Part shown: positions 37,090-48,905 of the stretch, in pieces
How positions within the stretch are numbered: position 1 is the first letter of the stretch
Layout of the letters: every line of letters starts with the position of its first letter
Assembly (NCBI GenBank): GCA_039111635.1
Contig: JBCAQO010000011.1
Location: 558,001 to 622,000, forward strand
From: Heterobasidion occidentale
Lineage: Eukaryota; Basidiomycota; Agaricomycetes; Russulales; Bondarzewiaceae
Reading direction: 5' to 3'
DNA: 64,000 bases
Translations under genes and position numbers: made by a program
Notes under the pieces: generated by a model
What the model was told of the DNA's origin: nothing
Seen by the model: only the letters and a program-made list of their open reading frames with translations
The model's database searches: none

Positions 37090-39699
37090 TTCGCAGCCGA
37101 GAGTGCAGAGGTAGCGAGGAGAACAGCTGAACGGCGAATAGCAGTCCGCCCGCCGTGGAACTTACCAGCCAAGATCAGTCGCGCAGAGGACACCTTAAAA
37201 GTCATGTATCACATATGTTTTGAATGCGAATCATGCGCCTAGCAGATGCGGTGTGAGTGCGATCGCTGATTCTCCTGTTCCTGGACGCATATTGCCATCG
37301 GACGTAGACAGCCCCAATACGCGAATGTATCATCTTCCTGAAGAACAGAAACCACCGTTAGGCGTTCAATGCCCGCAGGGGCCGTCCATCGCGGTTGAGG
37401 TACATGGTGAATTGGAAGTGTAGATATAGGCTTGATATACCACATTGGGCGATAGCTAAGAGGGCTTCTCCCGGATGTGCAGGCGCTGGATCGCAGCTCG
37501 GGGACCTCCGTGAGTCCATTGGGGTGCTTTCGGAATTATAGCACAGGAGAAGCGACGCCGACTTCTGTGCGTGGGAAATACTATTCACCCTAATCGAGGC
37601 ACAGAGATTTACCCAAACTTCTGCAGTGGAAGTATGAGACTCACAGACTGGATCCATCGAAGGCTTATACCGTATGCACTCGCTATCAGCGCCCTCGCGG
37701 CAGACCCGAACGTTTCCTCCGATCCGAAATTGCTTCACCAAGCATCCGTATGCTCTTCGCTTCACTTCCATATCACAGGCACGGAAAGCTGGTGTGCTAA
37801 ATTGAGCAATTAGCTGCAGAATCCTGTTCTTCAAACTTCCAAGAAGGTATGCGGACACGGGAGTACTAGAAGCCCTGAGCCGATCTATTCAAAATGCGTC
37901 GACTGTGCCAACGTGAGTAAAAGTAGACCCTGTTCAACTTCGCAGAGATCCAACGAAATCCTCACCAAACCGACGCCTACTCGATCGTTCGATACCGTCC
38001 AAAACAGAATGTATTTGGTGCAATTCGGTCACGTCAACAACCAAACACTTATCGAGTAAATTCCTTGCCTAAGCATGAAACTTTCGACGACCTCGACAAG
38101 GTGCTGGTTGAACCAGTCTTTGTTTGAAGGTGTAAGCGCGACTGGGTGCGAAAATTACCATAATGACAGTAGCAGATGAGGATTGACATGGTGGTAATGA
38201 CTTGTTCTTGCTGCTGTGAGCGCTGCTCAAACCGGCATGAGAAACCAAGTTTTACGTTCCGCTGCTCCCCGCTCGCGCTGCGCCACAAAGGCCTCTGCGA
38301 ATTTAGCGCAGGCCGATGATTGCCGAGCTTGTCTCGTCGCTTATTACAGCTCCGCTAAAACTCAGCTGTTGGTGCTTTTTTGAGCTTGTGTCGGGAGCTG
38401 AAAAGGCAACAAGGCTCCGCACACCGGGCTGCTATATTCTATACACCTTTCCACGACGTCGTTGCCGATTCCCCTCCGCTTTCCATCAGGCACAGTGCCG
38501 ACATAGCTTTTTCTATGGCTGCACTGTACCTGAAGTCAAACATGCGTAAGTCCACAAGACGCCAAGGAACCAAAGACACGCAATAACGGGACGTTTCGGG
38601 CATCGAAGAATTGAACTCGGCTCTCTTAATACTTTTCTCAGGCATCAGTTGTTCCAGATTGTGAAGAATGTCGGGGTATGACAGCCCTGTACGATATGCT
38701 TCATGACCGGGTAAGTCTTCCATTCAGGTCCCATCTGACAAGTCTGAGTTCTTGATTGCATAGCACAGACTTGGGAAGTTGCCCACTCCTGCTGCCGATT
38801 CTTGTCCACCGACTAAGTCGCCTTTGTGAGAAATGGCTCACGGTATGCAGAATGATCAGTCTTCTTCGGAGATTTGTCTAGATCTGCCAATCCACAGGCA
38901 TGTTTTGTCATCGTTTCTCCTTCGGCGCAATCAACTTTCGTCTCAGAATGTTTTCTGTGCCGTCGTGTGGGCCGTCCTGAGTGCTTAGAGCATCAGATTC
39001 TCTGCAGGGCAAGATTCCGCCAGGAAAACGCGTGCACGCCGCATTTGCATCGTTATGGCTGCAATCGGGGGTAACACAAAATCACATCATTTTAGATGCT
39101 CACGGAGACTTCGAGTTGCATGCCTTCAAGACAAATCTGGACACTGCTACACGTGCCCCATCATAGGCAATTCGCGGGAGAGGATCTCAGTGACTCCGAA
39201 ACGCCGAGATACCGTCGGAAGATTATTACACGCATTGTCTTGACGCTCTTTAGATGAGAAACTCCAGCTGTTCAACGTTTACGAGTGGTATACCGAGTGC
39301 GACTCTTGCGTGCTGTGACTAACAGCGCTTACAGTCCGAACTCGAGGGACCAGAAAGCATCAACAGCAGCGGATCCGCTGTCTATCCGCCACTGACGCCA
39401 TCTCACAGGCCTTCGTGAGAATAAACGCTCATCTGGCTCATTGAGATCGAACGCGTTCAATCTCCCTCGTCGCTTGGCTCTTTACAGGTCCAGCAATCCA
39501 TTGTACAGGGCAACTGAACGGGCAAGGCATAACGCCATTCTGTCCTCGATGACCCCGATCATCCTCTTCATGGTCATGCAGGTTTCACCTAAATGTATGG
39601 AAGGGGAAAAGCAAGGCCTGAGCTGAATCTCTCCATATAAATCTCTCCGTCACGGAATCTACTAAGTCTGTTTGGCTTTTGTCCAATCCGTCTATCCCT
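37090..39699. promoter_or_regulatory. Divergent spacer, module A
   Basis: About 2.6 kb between the divergent starts of the Kre6-like and GT2 copy A genes. Many short frames on both strands show no family motif. Its length nearly equals that of the module B spacer (2,610 versus 2,618 bp). That suggests it was duplicated with the genes and may hold shared control elements, though I saw no long sequence match by eye. Confidence 0.4.
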
Positions 39700-42600
39700 A
39701 TGGATGCCATGGACTATGACGCGCATGACGCTTTACTGCATCATATCTTCAAGCAGGTGCGCACTCTGCCCTTGCACCATACATTGGAATCTCACCTCAC
39801 ACCATCTTCCTTCGCAGACACAAGGTGATGCTTGGTTCAAGCCGTCCTCCGAAAATTTTCATGCTGGCGTCTGTTTGCGCATCAATCCTGGCCAGTTCCG
39901 TGTGTTTCCCTACGAGAACCGATATCTAGAGCCCTTCGAGGCTGCCGTTAGGGTATTGAACCCCATGGTCGCAGTCAAGATCCGGAGCGCTGCTGTTCAT
40001 GTCGCTCTGGGCTCCGCGTCAGTGTCTTTTGTCGGGTTTGAACGATCACTTATTTATGAAACCATCACAGAGGCAACAATGCCACAGCTATCTATGTGGA
40101 CGGTGACACCCGCATACAGATCTTGGACACAATGTTCGACCTGCCTCGTGCTGACAAGGAGCAATGCGGAGCCTTCATTGTCAGTTACATTTTGATGCCA
40201 TACACGCACATAGCTACTAACTCATTCACTTATTAGCGCGACGAACGCGTCCTGGTCGTCTGGTCTGATACCCTTGACACGATAATTTCTTTGTGCTCAG
40301 ATTTTGACGATAAACTCCTCAAGCTACTCTGGGTCCAACGCACACTCGCCTTGGCTTCAGCCTCGACATCTACGGCGGGCAGCGGAGCTCCTTCAACCTC
40401 GAATTCTGCTTCTGATGTTCAACTGAATGAAAAGCAAGAGCAGACGAAGGAGGTGACACATCCGACTCCCAAACAAACGAAACCCACAAACTCAGGTGGA
40501 GTTAGCTCACTTTGGGGCTGGAGGATCCCCGACTCGAAGGCAGCTCCAGCTGAACGTGACATCGAGAATAACGCTGGAAGCACGCGGCCTATCCGCTTAT
40601 TTTCTCCGATTTACAATGGTTTAGGATGCGCCCTGTCAATCTGTTCGTTTTTCTAGTGATCGTACCGCTTCGTATTCGATATTGACGCCCACTCGTCAAT
40701 GCAGATTTTATCAGCTCTGGCCTTGGCGTTTTGATGACAGAATGGCGTCTTGACCATAATTATGTCAGGTTCGCGCTTCTAGTAACCACACCCTTCCTTT
40801 TCTGTGTTTCTGTCGTAAGTACCCCTCTGTTAGCTCTATGATCAGCTTATTGATTCCTCTACGCAGTTTTTTTCTGCCATGATAATCACAAACATTTCAT
40901 ATGTGTAAGTCAATTCTTCCTCTTGAGGCGCTTGGTGACGTTGATACTATTTTGGGCGTAATTAGCCTTGGACCTGTGGCACAATACCACGAGAACTCAA
41001 TGTATTACTCTGCAGTCAAGCCAGCCCCTAACAAGGAGGTCGATTCACATCTTCCTCACGTCACGATCGAACTCCCCGTTTACAAAGAGAGTCTGAACCA
41101 CACCATGTGAGTAACTTTGATGTTTCTATTTTATGTCCGGACTTGTCAACCGCAAGGCCTGGATGAGGCACCTCCTTGAATTTTCAATAACCTTAAATGA
41201 CCATCTTCCTCTTTCTTGCCCCCGATCTTCCTTAGTTTGACATGTTCTGTCAGTGAGCTTGTTGCTAATCGAATTCCAAATAGAGCGCCATCGGTCCAAT
41301 CATTAAAGAAGGCGATGCAGACTTATGCCCGCCAGGGCGGCACTTCCAGCATCTTTGTTCACGATGATGGCCTGCAACTCATTTCGGAAGCAGAACGCCA
41401 GGAACGCATCACCTTTTACGCTGACAATGGGATCGGCTGGGTGGCCCGTCCTAAGCACGACGATCCGGAAGGTGGCTTCAAGCGTCGTGGTCGATTCAAA
41501 AAGGCCAGTAACATGAACTACGGACTGACGCTTAGTCTGCGAATGGAGGAGTGGATCAGGAGGCTAGAGATGCAAAAAGAGGAAAGAACAAGAAGTAGCC
41601 AGTCTGCAGAGGCCGAGGATGATGACGATCAAGAGTTGGAAGAAAAGGCGTTAAGGATTGCTATCGAGGAGATTTACGAGGAGAGCGGGAAGAAATTCAA
41701 ACCTTGGGCGAGCAACGCGAAGGCGCTTCGCATTGGAGAGATCATCCTCATCGTTGATTCTGACACTATCGTACCCGAGGCATGTTTCTTCTCTGTCGCG
41801 CTCGACGTTCTCCTAACGCACCAGAGTAGGATTGTTTCCGCGATGCGGCACGAGAGCTAGCCGAGTCTCCAGAGGTTGCCATCATCCAGCACGAATCAGG
41901 TAACCTTTTCTGATTGACTGGTCCTTCACATCCAAGCTGAGACATTCGTAGATGTCATGCAAGTCGCTCATCACTACTTCGAAAATGGCATTTCCCACTT
42001 TACGCGTCGGATCAACAAGTGTATCTCGATGGGATGTGCAAACGGCGAGGTTGCACCTTTCGTCGGACACAATGCTTTTTTGAGGTGGTCTGCAATCCAA
42101 GACGCTGCATTCGAAGATGAGGGAGATGACCACAAAATGAAAATATGGTCAGAAAGCAATGTGAGTGAAGATTTCGATATGGCGCTTCGATTGCAGGTGC
42201 GTCAAACCCCGCCTTGATTCTCAAGGCAACAGCTCATTGCATTATCCCCAGCTTCGCGGCTATATCATTCGCTGGGCCATTTACTCCGAGGGAGGATTCA
42301 AAGAAGGTGTCTCGCTCACTGTCGATGATGAATTAAATCGATGGCAAAAATACGCGTATGGTGCGCTCGTCTTCGCATTGCATTTTGGAACGTGCTAAGT
42401 TGCTTTTTAGGGTGCGACGAGTTGATATTCAACCCTATCATCGACTGGTGGCGTCATGGTCCCATAACTAAGCAACTGCGGATTTTCATGTGGTCGGGCG
42501 CACCTGTACATTACAAGATCGGCATGATGTCATGTAAGTACGTGCACTTCAGGATTCGCGCTCACTACTCACAATATTTTCATCCAAGATATGTTCTCAT

Positions 42601-43384
42601 ATTGTAAGCTGAACGCTGTACAACCTGCCCGCCACCGATTCTAACGTGACTGGTTAGATGGTTTGGCCGGCGGTTACACACTGTCCATATTGAATTATAT
42701 CTTGCTTGGCTTTGCCTTTCCTGTAGATCAATACTACGAACACTCATTTGAGGTTTGGCTTGCTTGCACGGTGGTGTTCCCTGGTGCAGGTAATCTCGGC
42801 TATACCCTCTTAGAATATCGAATCGGCCATCGCAGTCTTATCTCATCCTTGGCAGAAAACTTGAGTTGGATACCATTTTTGTGAGTCTGTTCTTTCGCAT
42901 CCACCCGTTGGACGTCACTAATCGGATTGGAAGCTTTTTTTTCTTTGGTGGTCTCTCTATTCACTTAGCCCAGGCCCTGCTCGCACATCTCTTTTCTTAT
43001 AACATCACTTGGGGCGCTACCAAAAAAGAAGTGGAGCGCTCCAACTTCTTCATCGAGGTACCACGCATCTTGAAGCGTTTTTGGCTGGCTTTCGTGGTGT
43101 CGTTCGTTGTTATTGTTGTGATGGTCGTTCTCGCTACTCCACTCCCCCCTATCGCCTGGAGAGTCCCAGGATCAGACTGGGCTGTGATTCTGCCGCTATG
43201 GTAAGTATACTGTTCGATCCTCACACGCGAACTTTCGAACTGATATACTTATACTAGCATCGTTGTTGGATCTCACATTCTGTTTCCAGTCAGTGATCTC
43301 CGTTCAACTTCCGTCGTGCTGTATCCTGATGATCTTTCTTCATAGATCGTCTTGAACCCATGGTTGATGATTTTCTCGTACTAA
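39700..43384 (+). CDS. GT2 membrane polysaccharide synthase, copy A
   Basis: This is a putative processive glycosyltransferase of family GT2 in the membrane; the polymer is unknown. An N-terminal domain of unknown function starts MDAMDYDAHDALLHHIFKQ and includes QGDAWFKPSSENFHAGVCLR and DERVLVVWSDTLDT. A Ser/Thr/Gln linker and two helices follow. The catalytic domain has HVTIELPVYKESLNHT, SSIFVHDDGLQ, ILIVDSDTIVPE (D-x-D), AFLRWSAIQDAAFED, SESNVSEDFDMALRL and DDELNRWQKYAYG in the place of Q-x-x-R-W. The C-terminus has about five helices, ending LNPWLMIFSY. About 14 exons, all in frame. One intron, 41780-41829, begins with GC instead of GT. It is divergent from Kre6-like copy A. Confidence 0.85.
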
Positions 43385-43916
43385 ATCAGGACTGGCCTGC
43401 TCGTCGTTTCTCCGCATCTTCATATACGGGCGCAGGTTTACGAAGGCTTCATCGGCGAAATTCCGGACAGACTCTATCACACTAATTAGGACTCGAGCAA
43501 TCAGATTTCTCGTCTCTCATTTATTTCGAGTACTTTTCCACGAGTGAATGCACACTTCTTGTTCTTGAATCGGTCGTTTTTTCTTCGCATTTTATTGCAC
43601 GTGGTTTACTTTTTCCCGCTTTTTCCCCGATGTCTGGTATGTCTGTAAATTTCTGACGTCCCTTGTCAAAAGCCAGAGGCTCTTTTAAGACACTCGTTCT
43701 CTAGCAATCCTTGCTTTGCCTGACACGAACTATATGCTGCTTTAACTTCGCTGTTGATTTAGCGGAGCTATTAGCACCGGGACATATTCAAAAAACGAGA
43801 TGTTCACAAAAGGCACGCCGAGTACGTGACTTGGTTTCTGGAACGAAATCCGGATAAATAGCGAATGAGTCCTAAGGAAAGGGTAGTTCTATCTAAGAAG
43901 TAATCAAGAAACTGTG

Positions 43917-46287
43917 CTAGCATAGCTCCCACATTTTCACATAGTCACTGAAAAATCAATCGAGGTTAGGATGTAGACGATCATAGCGTTCTGGACATTG
44001 CGCTCACACAATCATCGCACGGTCTTCATCGCTCTCAGGCCATGTCGCTGACCATTGGTCTTGAGCTTGAGCAAATTGCTGCATAGCATCTGCCAAAGGA
44101 GATTGGTCAAGATCATCGTCGATGCCTTTGAAGCGCGACGCACTAAGAGCTCCATTCAACCAAGGCTTGTTGCCAGCACCGTCTGGGAACCATCCATTAG
44201 TTCCCCCCACAGCAACATCGAGTATGAGATAGAAGGCTGTTATGCTTGTTAGTCTACGTTGTCCAGAATGGCAGAGGACCGGAGTAACGTACGCTGGTCA
44301 AAAGGAGCGGAATTCCCTGATTTTGCCCACGGATTGGGAAGAATGATCTCCTGAGACGCATTGGACACAGACGCGGGAAAATCACCACGTTCGAAGAAAG
44401 GGATATTGAATCGGAGGTCGAGCATATGCTGCAAGCGACTGTCGACATAGATTCTCCTGATAGTGATAGTGACACTGACATCAGGTTCGCCCCGATACAG
44501 ATGATAAAAATTTCTCACAAGAAATCTGCTGACCACTCCAATGCGTACGTGTGAAATGCCTCGTTGTAAGACGAGCGCCGTTCTGTCCACCAGCCATACG
44601 TCTTTGCTACAGCGTTGAGCCAGGTCAATGGTCCCCAGTTCAACGAGCCTCGGACGTAATTAATGCCTCTTCAATAGCGACAACAGACAGGTCAAGCTGT
44701 GCCAAATGAGCTCGAAAAGGTTAGACATACTGTGCAGGGTAGTCGATGCCGTTACCACGAGCCTCCATGATATCGATTTCACCTGTCCCACATGTCGCCT
44801 TAGCAAGACACAATCATGGTAACCGACAAAGAAGGCAGCAATCACCGCTTAGGGGCCACGGGCCGTATGTATTGTTTTCAGGAAGCATCCAGATCGCTGG
44901 CCACATCTGCAGACAAACGTTGAGCAACTCAGGTCGCCTTCCAATACAGATGTCAACGACAAACCCAGTCCCTGTGAATGTTAAATATAGGTTAGAGAGA
45001 CAAGGAGCTGAGTTTTCACGTATTCGGAAAACGCGAGGAGAACGAATGGGAAGAAGACCATTGGACACACCCTAGCGGCAACTTCGCTCTGACCTCAACG
45101 CGTCCGTAACGAATGCTCTTCCTTCCCCTAGTAGAGATCCGAGCGCTCATCACTGGGTTGATGACGGTACCTGCAGTCCGATTGCTGACGGCACCACATG
45201 CGGTCAAATTCGTGTTGGTACATCCCGTCAAGTTGAAGGTGTAACCGTCGAAGATGGCATCCTGTCCAATGACGGAGGAAGTGAGGGTAGGCAACAGATA
45301 AAGATTATTGTTTCGGATGAAGGAATTGTTCGTAGACGTCGTTGTCATCTCGAACTCGCCATTGCTATGCGAACGAATAGCGTCAATCAGTTCGATTCTG
45401 ATACGGAGGCTTGAAACCTGAGATAATGATGCCACATACCCGAAGCCACCCATATCAGCTTCACGTTGCCACACGCCCTCGGTATCCAGTTCGCTTGCCG
45501 AGAATTCCTCGTCGAGCACCAAACACATGCGGCCTAAGAGCGGAACAGCTTTCCACGCAAAATAGATCCGCACCGCACTTGCCGCAAATCCCAGCAGCAT
45601 AACACCATACGTGATAAAGTATGCCAGGCGCGCATTCGAATCTTTGGTCTTCAACCAAGGCTTCTGTAGAGGTTCAAACTGTGACAGCATTGTCGATCGT
45701 GGGCGCGAGCGCGTAGACCGCTTCGGTGGCACGTTCGGACTCGATGACGCCGCCGGCTGTAAAATCGTCAAAGGGCGCCGTTGGGGAGACGCGAAAGCCT
45801 CGCGTATGCCTCCGCTTGCGCTGGCACCACGAAGATCGGTCAAGCTTGTCTGCACAGAGCTAATAGCGCTAATCCTTTGGTGTAGATCGGGGAAAGCATA
45901 GGCCTGTCCGCTCGCGCCTGAGGCTATGGCGGAAGATATGCGAGGAGTGTGCTCTCCACTCATGCTGAAATTCACAACACTAGCAGGAGGCGAGAACGGG
46001 TTCATCTGCTCGATAGCAGGAGTGCTGAATGGATTAGAAGTGGGAAGTCCGGTTTCCTGCGAGGGGATGTGTTGGCTTGAAGTGGTGTCCAGACTGAGCG
46101 CACTTGGCTGGCGATCCTCAGGTCGAAGGGCAGGCACCGCTTGCAAAACAAGGTACGAGTCATCTTCGCCGTGGAGAGAAACCCGGTTGCCATCGATAGT
46201 GAAGAGTGGACCCGGTGGACTAGACGCTTCAACAGTGCTGTTACGCTCTGAGTCGGAAGGGAGAGGGTCTATGGCGGTGGGAGACAT
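43917..46287 (-). CDS. KRE6: Kre6/Skn1-like GH16 beta-glucan synthesis protein, copy B
   Basis: This is a paralogue of copy A with the same layout. A Ser/Pro-rich cytosolic tail has NPFSTPAIEQMNPFSPPASV. A single helix lies in RLAYFITYGVMLLGFAASAV, then the GH16-fold domain: SIRYGRVEVRAKLPLG, GDWMWPAIWMLPENNTYGPW, EIDIMEARGNGIDY (E-x-D-x-x-E intact), SLNWGPLTWLNAVAKTYGWW, FFERGDFPASVSNASQEI, GGTNGWFPDGAGNKPWLNG and the end DYVKMWELC. The start is set at MSPTAIDPLPS, which aligns with copy A. The frame is open for 30 more codons upstream to a Met at 46377. Intron 1 (45365-45439) is 75 nt and stop-free, so retention would add 25 residues without shifting frame. It includes the same 7-nt microexon as copy A. 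Confidence 0.93.
44965..44971 (-). other. 7-nt microexon in Kre6-like copy B
   Basis: The seven bases GGACTGG lie on the minus strand between a CACAG acceptor and a GTTTGT donor. They join KLPLG to MWPAIW as G-D-W, exactly as in copy A (where the bases are GGATTGG). Intron sequences around the two microexons differ, while the microexon and its phase are conserved. Confidence 0.87.
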
Positions 46288-48905
46288 ATGAGTCGCACTC
46301 TCCAATGAAACGAATGGATTGCAAGGATGATTGGCTAAGTTGCGAGGGAAAGGATTTTTGAGAATCAGGGTGGTCACAAGTCCTGAGAACCTGAGGGCGA
46401 GGACAACTTATGAAGAGAGCGTGAGTCAGTGCCATTGTGCTATGCCGATCAAACATTCCCGGTTACCAGGCGCGGTCGCAGAGCGATCGTACCGCCCTGT
46501 ACTGCTGATGTTCAGGCTCTGAGATAGAGTGGCCCACAGAATTAATTTAACCAGAGGCCAGATCGAGTATCAGGTTCCAGAAAGCCCGTATTCCGCTTCC
46601 GAAACGTGTGTATGTGAGGCACGGAACGTCGGAGAAAGAAGTTGATTATATCACGGCTACAGTGAGCTGACGTGCTGATTGGAACGGGAGTGTTGGTTAA
46701 ATTTTCGAGATACGACAATCGGCAAGCGCCTGAAGAAGTCCGCCACCGAGGTGGTCATTTCGAGCGCTAGAGCGCTGACGCTGAAGGCTGGACCTTTTTT
46801 AGTTCAGAAGATACAAACAAAACAGAAGAAACTTGTGATATGACGGAAGTTTGATTGTCAGGCTTCAAGCCACAGGAGTAGCCGGAATGGAGCACAATCA
46901 TTGTGTCCATTAATGCGAAACAAAGACGGGGCCTGTGGGAGAGACAAATGTCATTCAGGAGGCATGCCCTGATGTCAAAGGGGAGAGCGTGTGAAGAATA
47001 ATTAACCAATCGCTTTCAGTTCGAGATCTGCATTCGGCTCCACCGGCAAAGGGCAGTTGCAAGGAGCATGCGGCTAGGTGCGTTGTTCGAGTGAAAGAAC
47101 GGATGGAAAAGATAGGTTCATCAGAGATTTCAAAGGACACGTCATCGTGTGGATATGGAGTATTGGAGCGAGCGTGTCCAGGCATGTCCAAGCGTGCGCT
47201 GATCGCAATGGGCAAGTACTGTTTTCGCGTTTTTCGAAGGCTTACCTCCCGAAAGTTGTTAATAATGTGCCCGACCTCCTGAGATAGGCTAATAGCATGC
47301 TGCACAGGCCGATCGAGCCTGATGACCCGTGGCGCTCTGTGCGCTCTGGATATTGGCGGGCTTGCGGAGTTGACTGACACGTCGGAGACTCGAACAGCCG
47401 ATATTTTGAAGCTCCGCATTCCCGGTCTTCGAAAGTATGTCAACTCCACGTCTCACGTGACACAATCCTTGCAGTCAATTTGCTTCCGGGTGCCAGCATA
47501 AACACTTCGCGACACTAGCTTGGTCTCTATTGCGGCTTCGGGTACTGGAAAGAGATAGTAAATGGGACAGCGAGTATGAAAATTACCTCCTCTCACTAGA
47601 GCTTTGAGATCTACGCGCTTCTCGTTCGATTTGACTGATCGGTCATGACGGGGCCTTATTCGCCCATCAAAAGCATCGGTGGATGAGTCGAAGGCTATTG
47701 AAGGTTATAATGAAGAGCCCTTCCATTCAGGTCCGGTGAAAATATCGTGACACCAGTGACAAGGACCTATGCAGGTTATGAACATGACTTCATGAAGTGA
47801 ATTTAGTGGACTCATATGTCGGTTCGTCTTCAAGGTGCACTTGTATGTGACATCATTCATGCTAAGCCACTTCACAGGTTTGACAACTTTTTTCTTGTGG
47901 CGTACGATCGAAGTTTCGCCTCGTTCAACACTCAGAAGGGAAGACTGAATCCTTGATTTCTTCTCATGCCTCGTCTACGGCACAGACGCACACTCCGTCA
48001 CCTCTCTCCCAATGACTAATCCTCCAAAAAGAACCCACGCTGAGTCCTCTCTCAGGCCCATCATAAGTGTGAGAAGATATACCCGTTGTTTTTCCGAGCG
48101 GCGCATGCTCTATGACAGACGTTTCATGTCTGCATTGGCGGAACAAGCGGTGGACGTCTTCTCTTCGCCAAGCTTCTCCTGATATACATCTTTGCTTTTT
48201 CGCAGTTCCTTGCTCAATTGCTCATCCAAAATTGACAGCCTGGAAGCCCACGTATCGATCTGTTACTCAGGTCCAGCCCTGGACATGTTCAAGTGGAGTG
48301 CGAATTCAAGACAAGACGCACTGTATCTCCCCTATTGACTTTATTTTGGGGCTGTCCCGGAAGTCCGTACTTATCTCCCATCGCTATGACTGGAGCTGAA
48401 TATCCCGAAAAATGATCTTCTTGCTATCTAGAGACGCCGTCAATGCCGAATCAGTTTTGATCGACCTATTCCGAGCCTGCCGTCATGCGCAGTTGCGTAT
48501 CGCACCGGCCGTGCCAAACAAGTTGACTCCTGAGTGGCGGTCTGTGGCGGTGGACGTTTGTGACGCACATACGTCCATCTTCTCCCCATTGGTCCGGAGA
48601 GCGGGACATTGCGAAGATCTAACCCATTCGGAATCGATGTTAACACGGCCGAAACTCCCACCGATCATTCGCCTTCCCTCCGATCAGGTCCAGGCGCGTA
48701 CCCGAAGCCGTTGAGCGATGCGATCCAAATTCGTCTGCGATGAGTATGAAGCGAGTTCCCTCTGCATGCGAGACCTGTCAGCAATATCAGTCAAATCTGA
48801 CCTTCTTCATCTTTTATAACTCTGGGCCAATGTAGCCCTGGTGATAGCGCAACCGCCCTGTTCATATCTGCTCCTCAGACCTTGTCGTCCGGCCTTCCTG
48901 CTGCT
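46288..48905. promoter_or_regulatory. Divergent spacer, module B
   Basis: About 2.6 kb between the divergent Kre6-like and GT2 copy B starts. It contains only short chance frames. See module A spacer for the length match. Confidence 0.4.
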
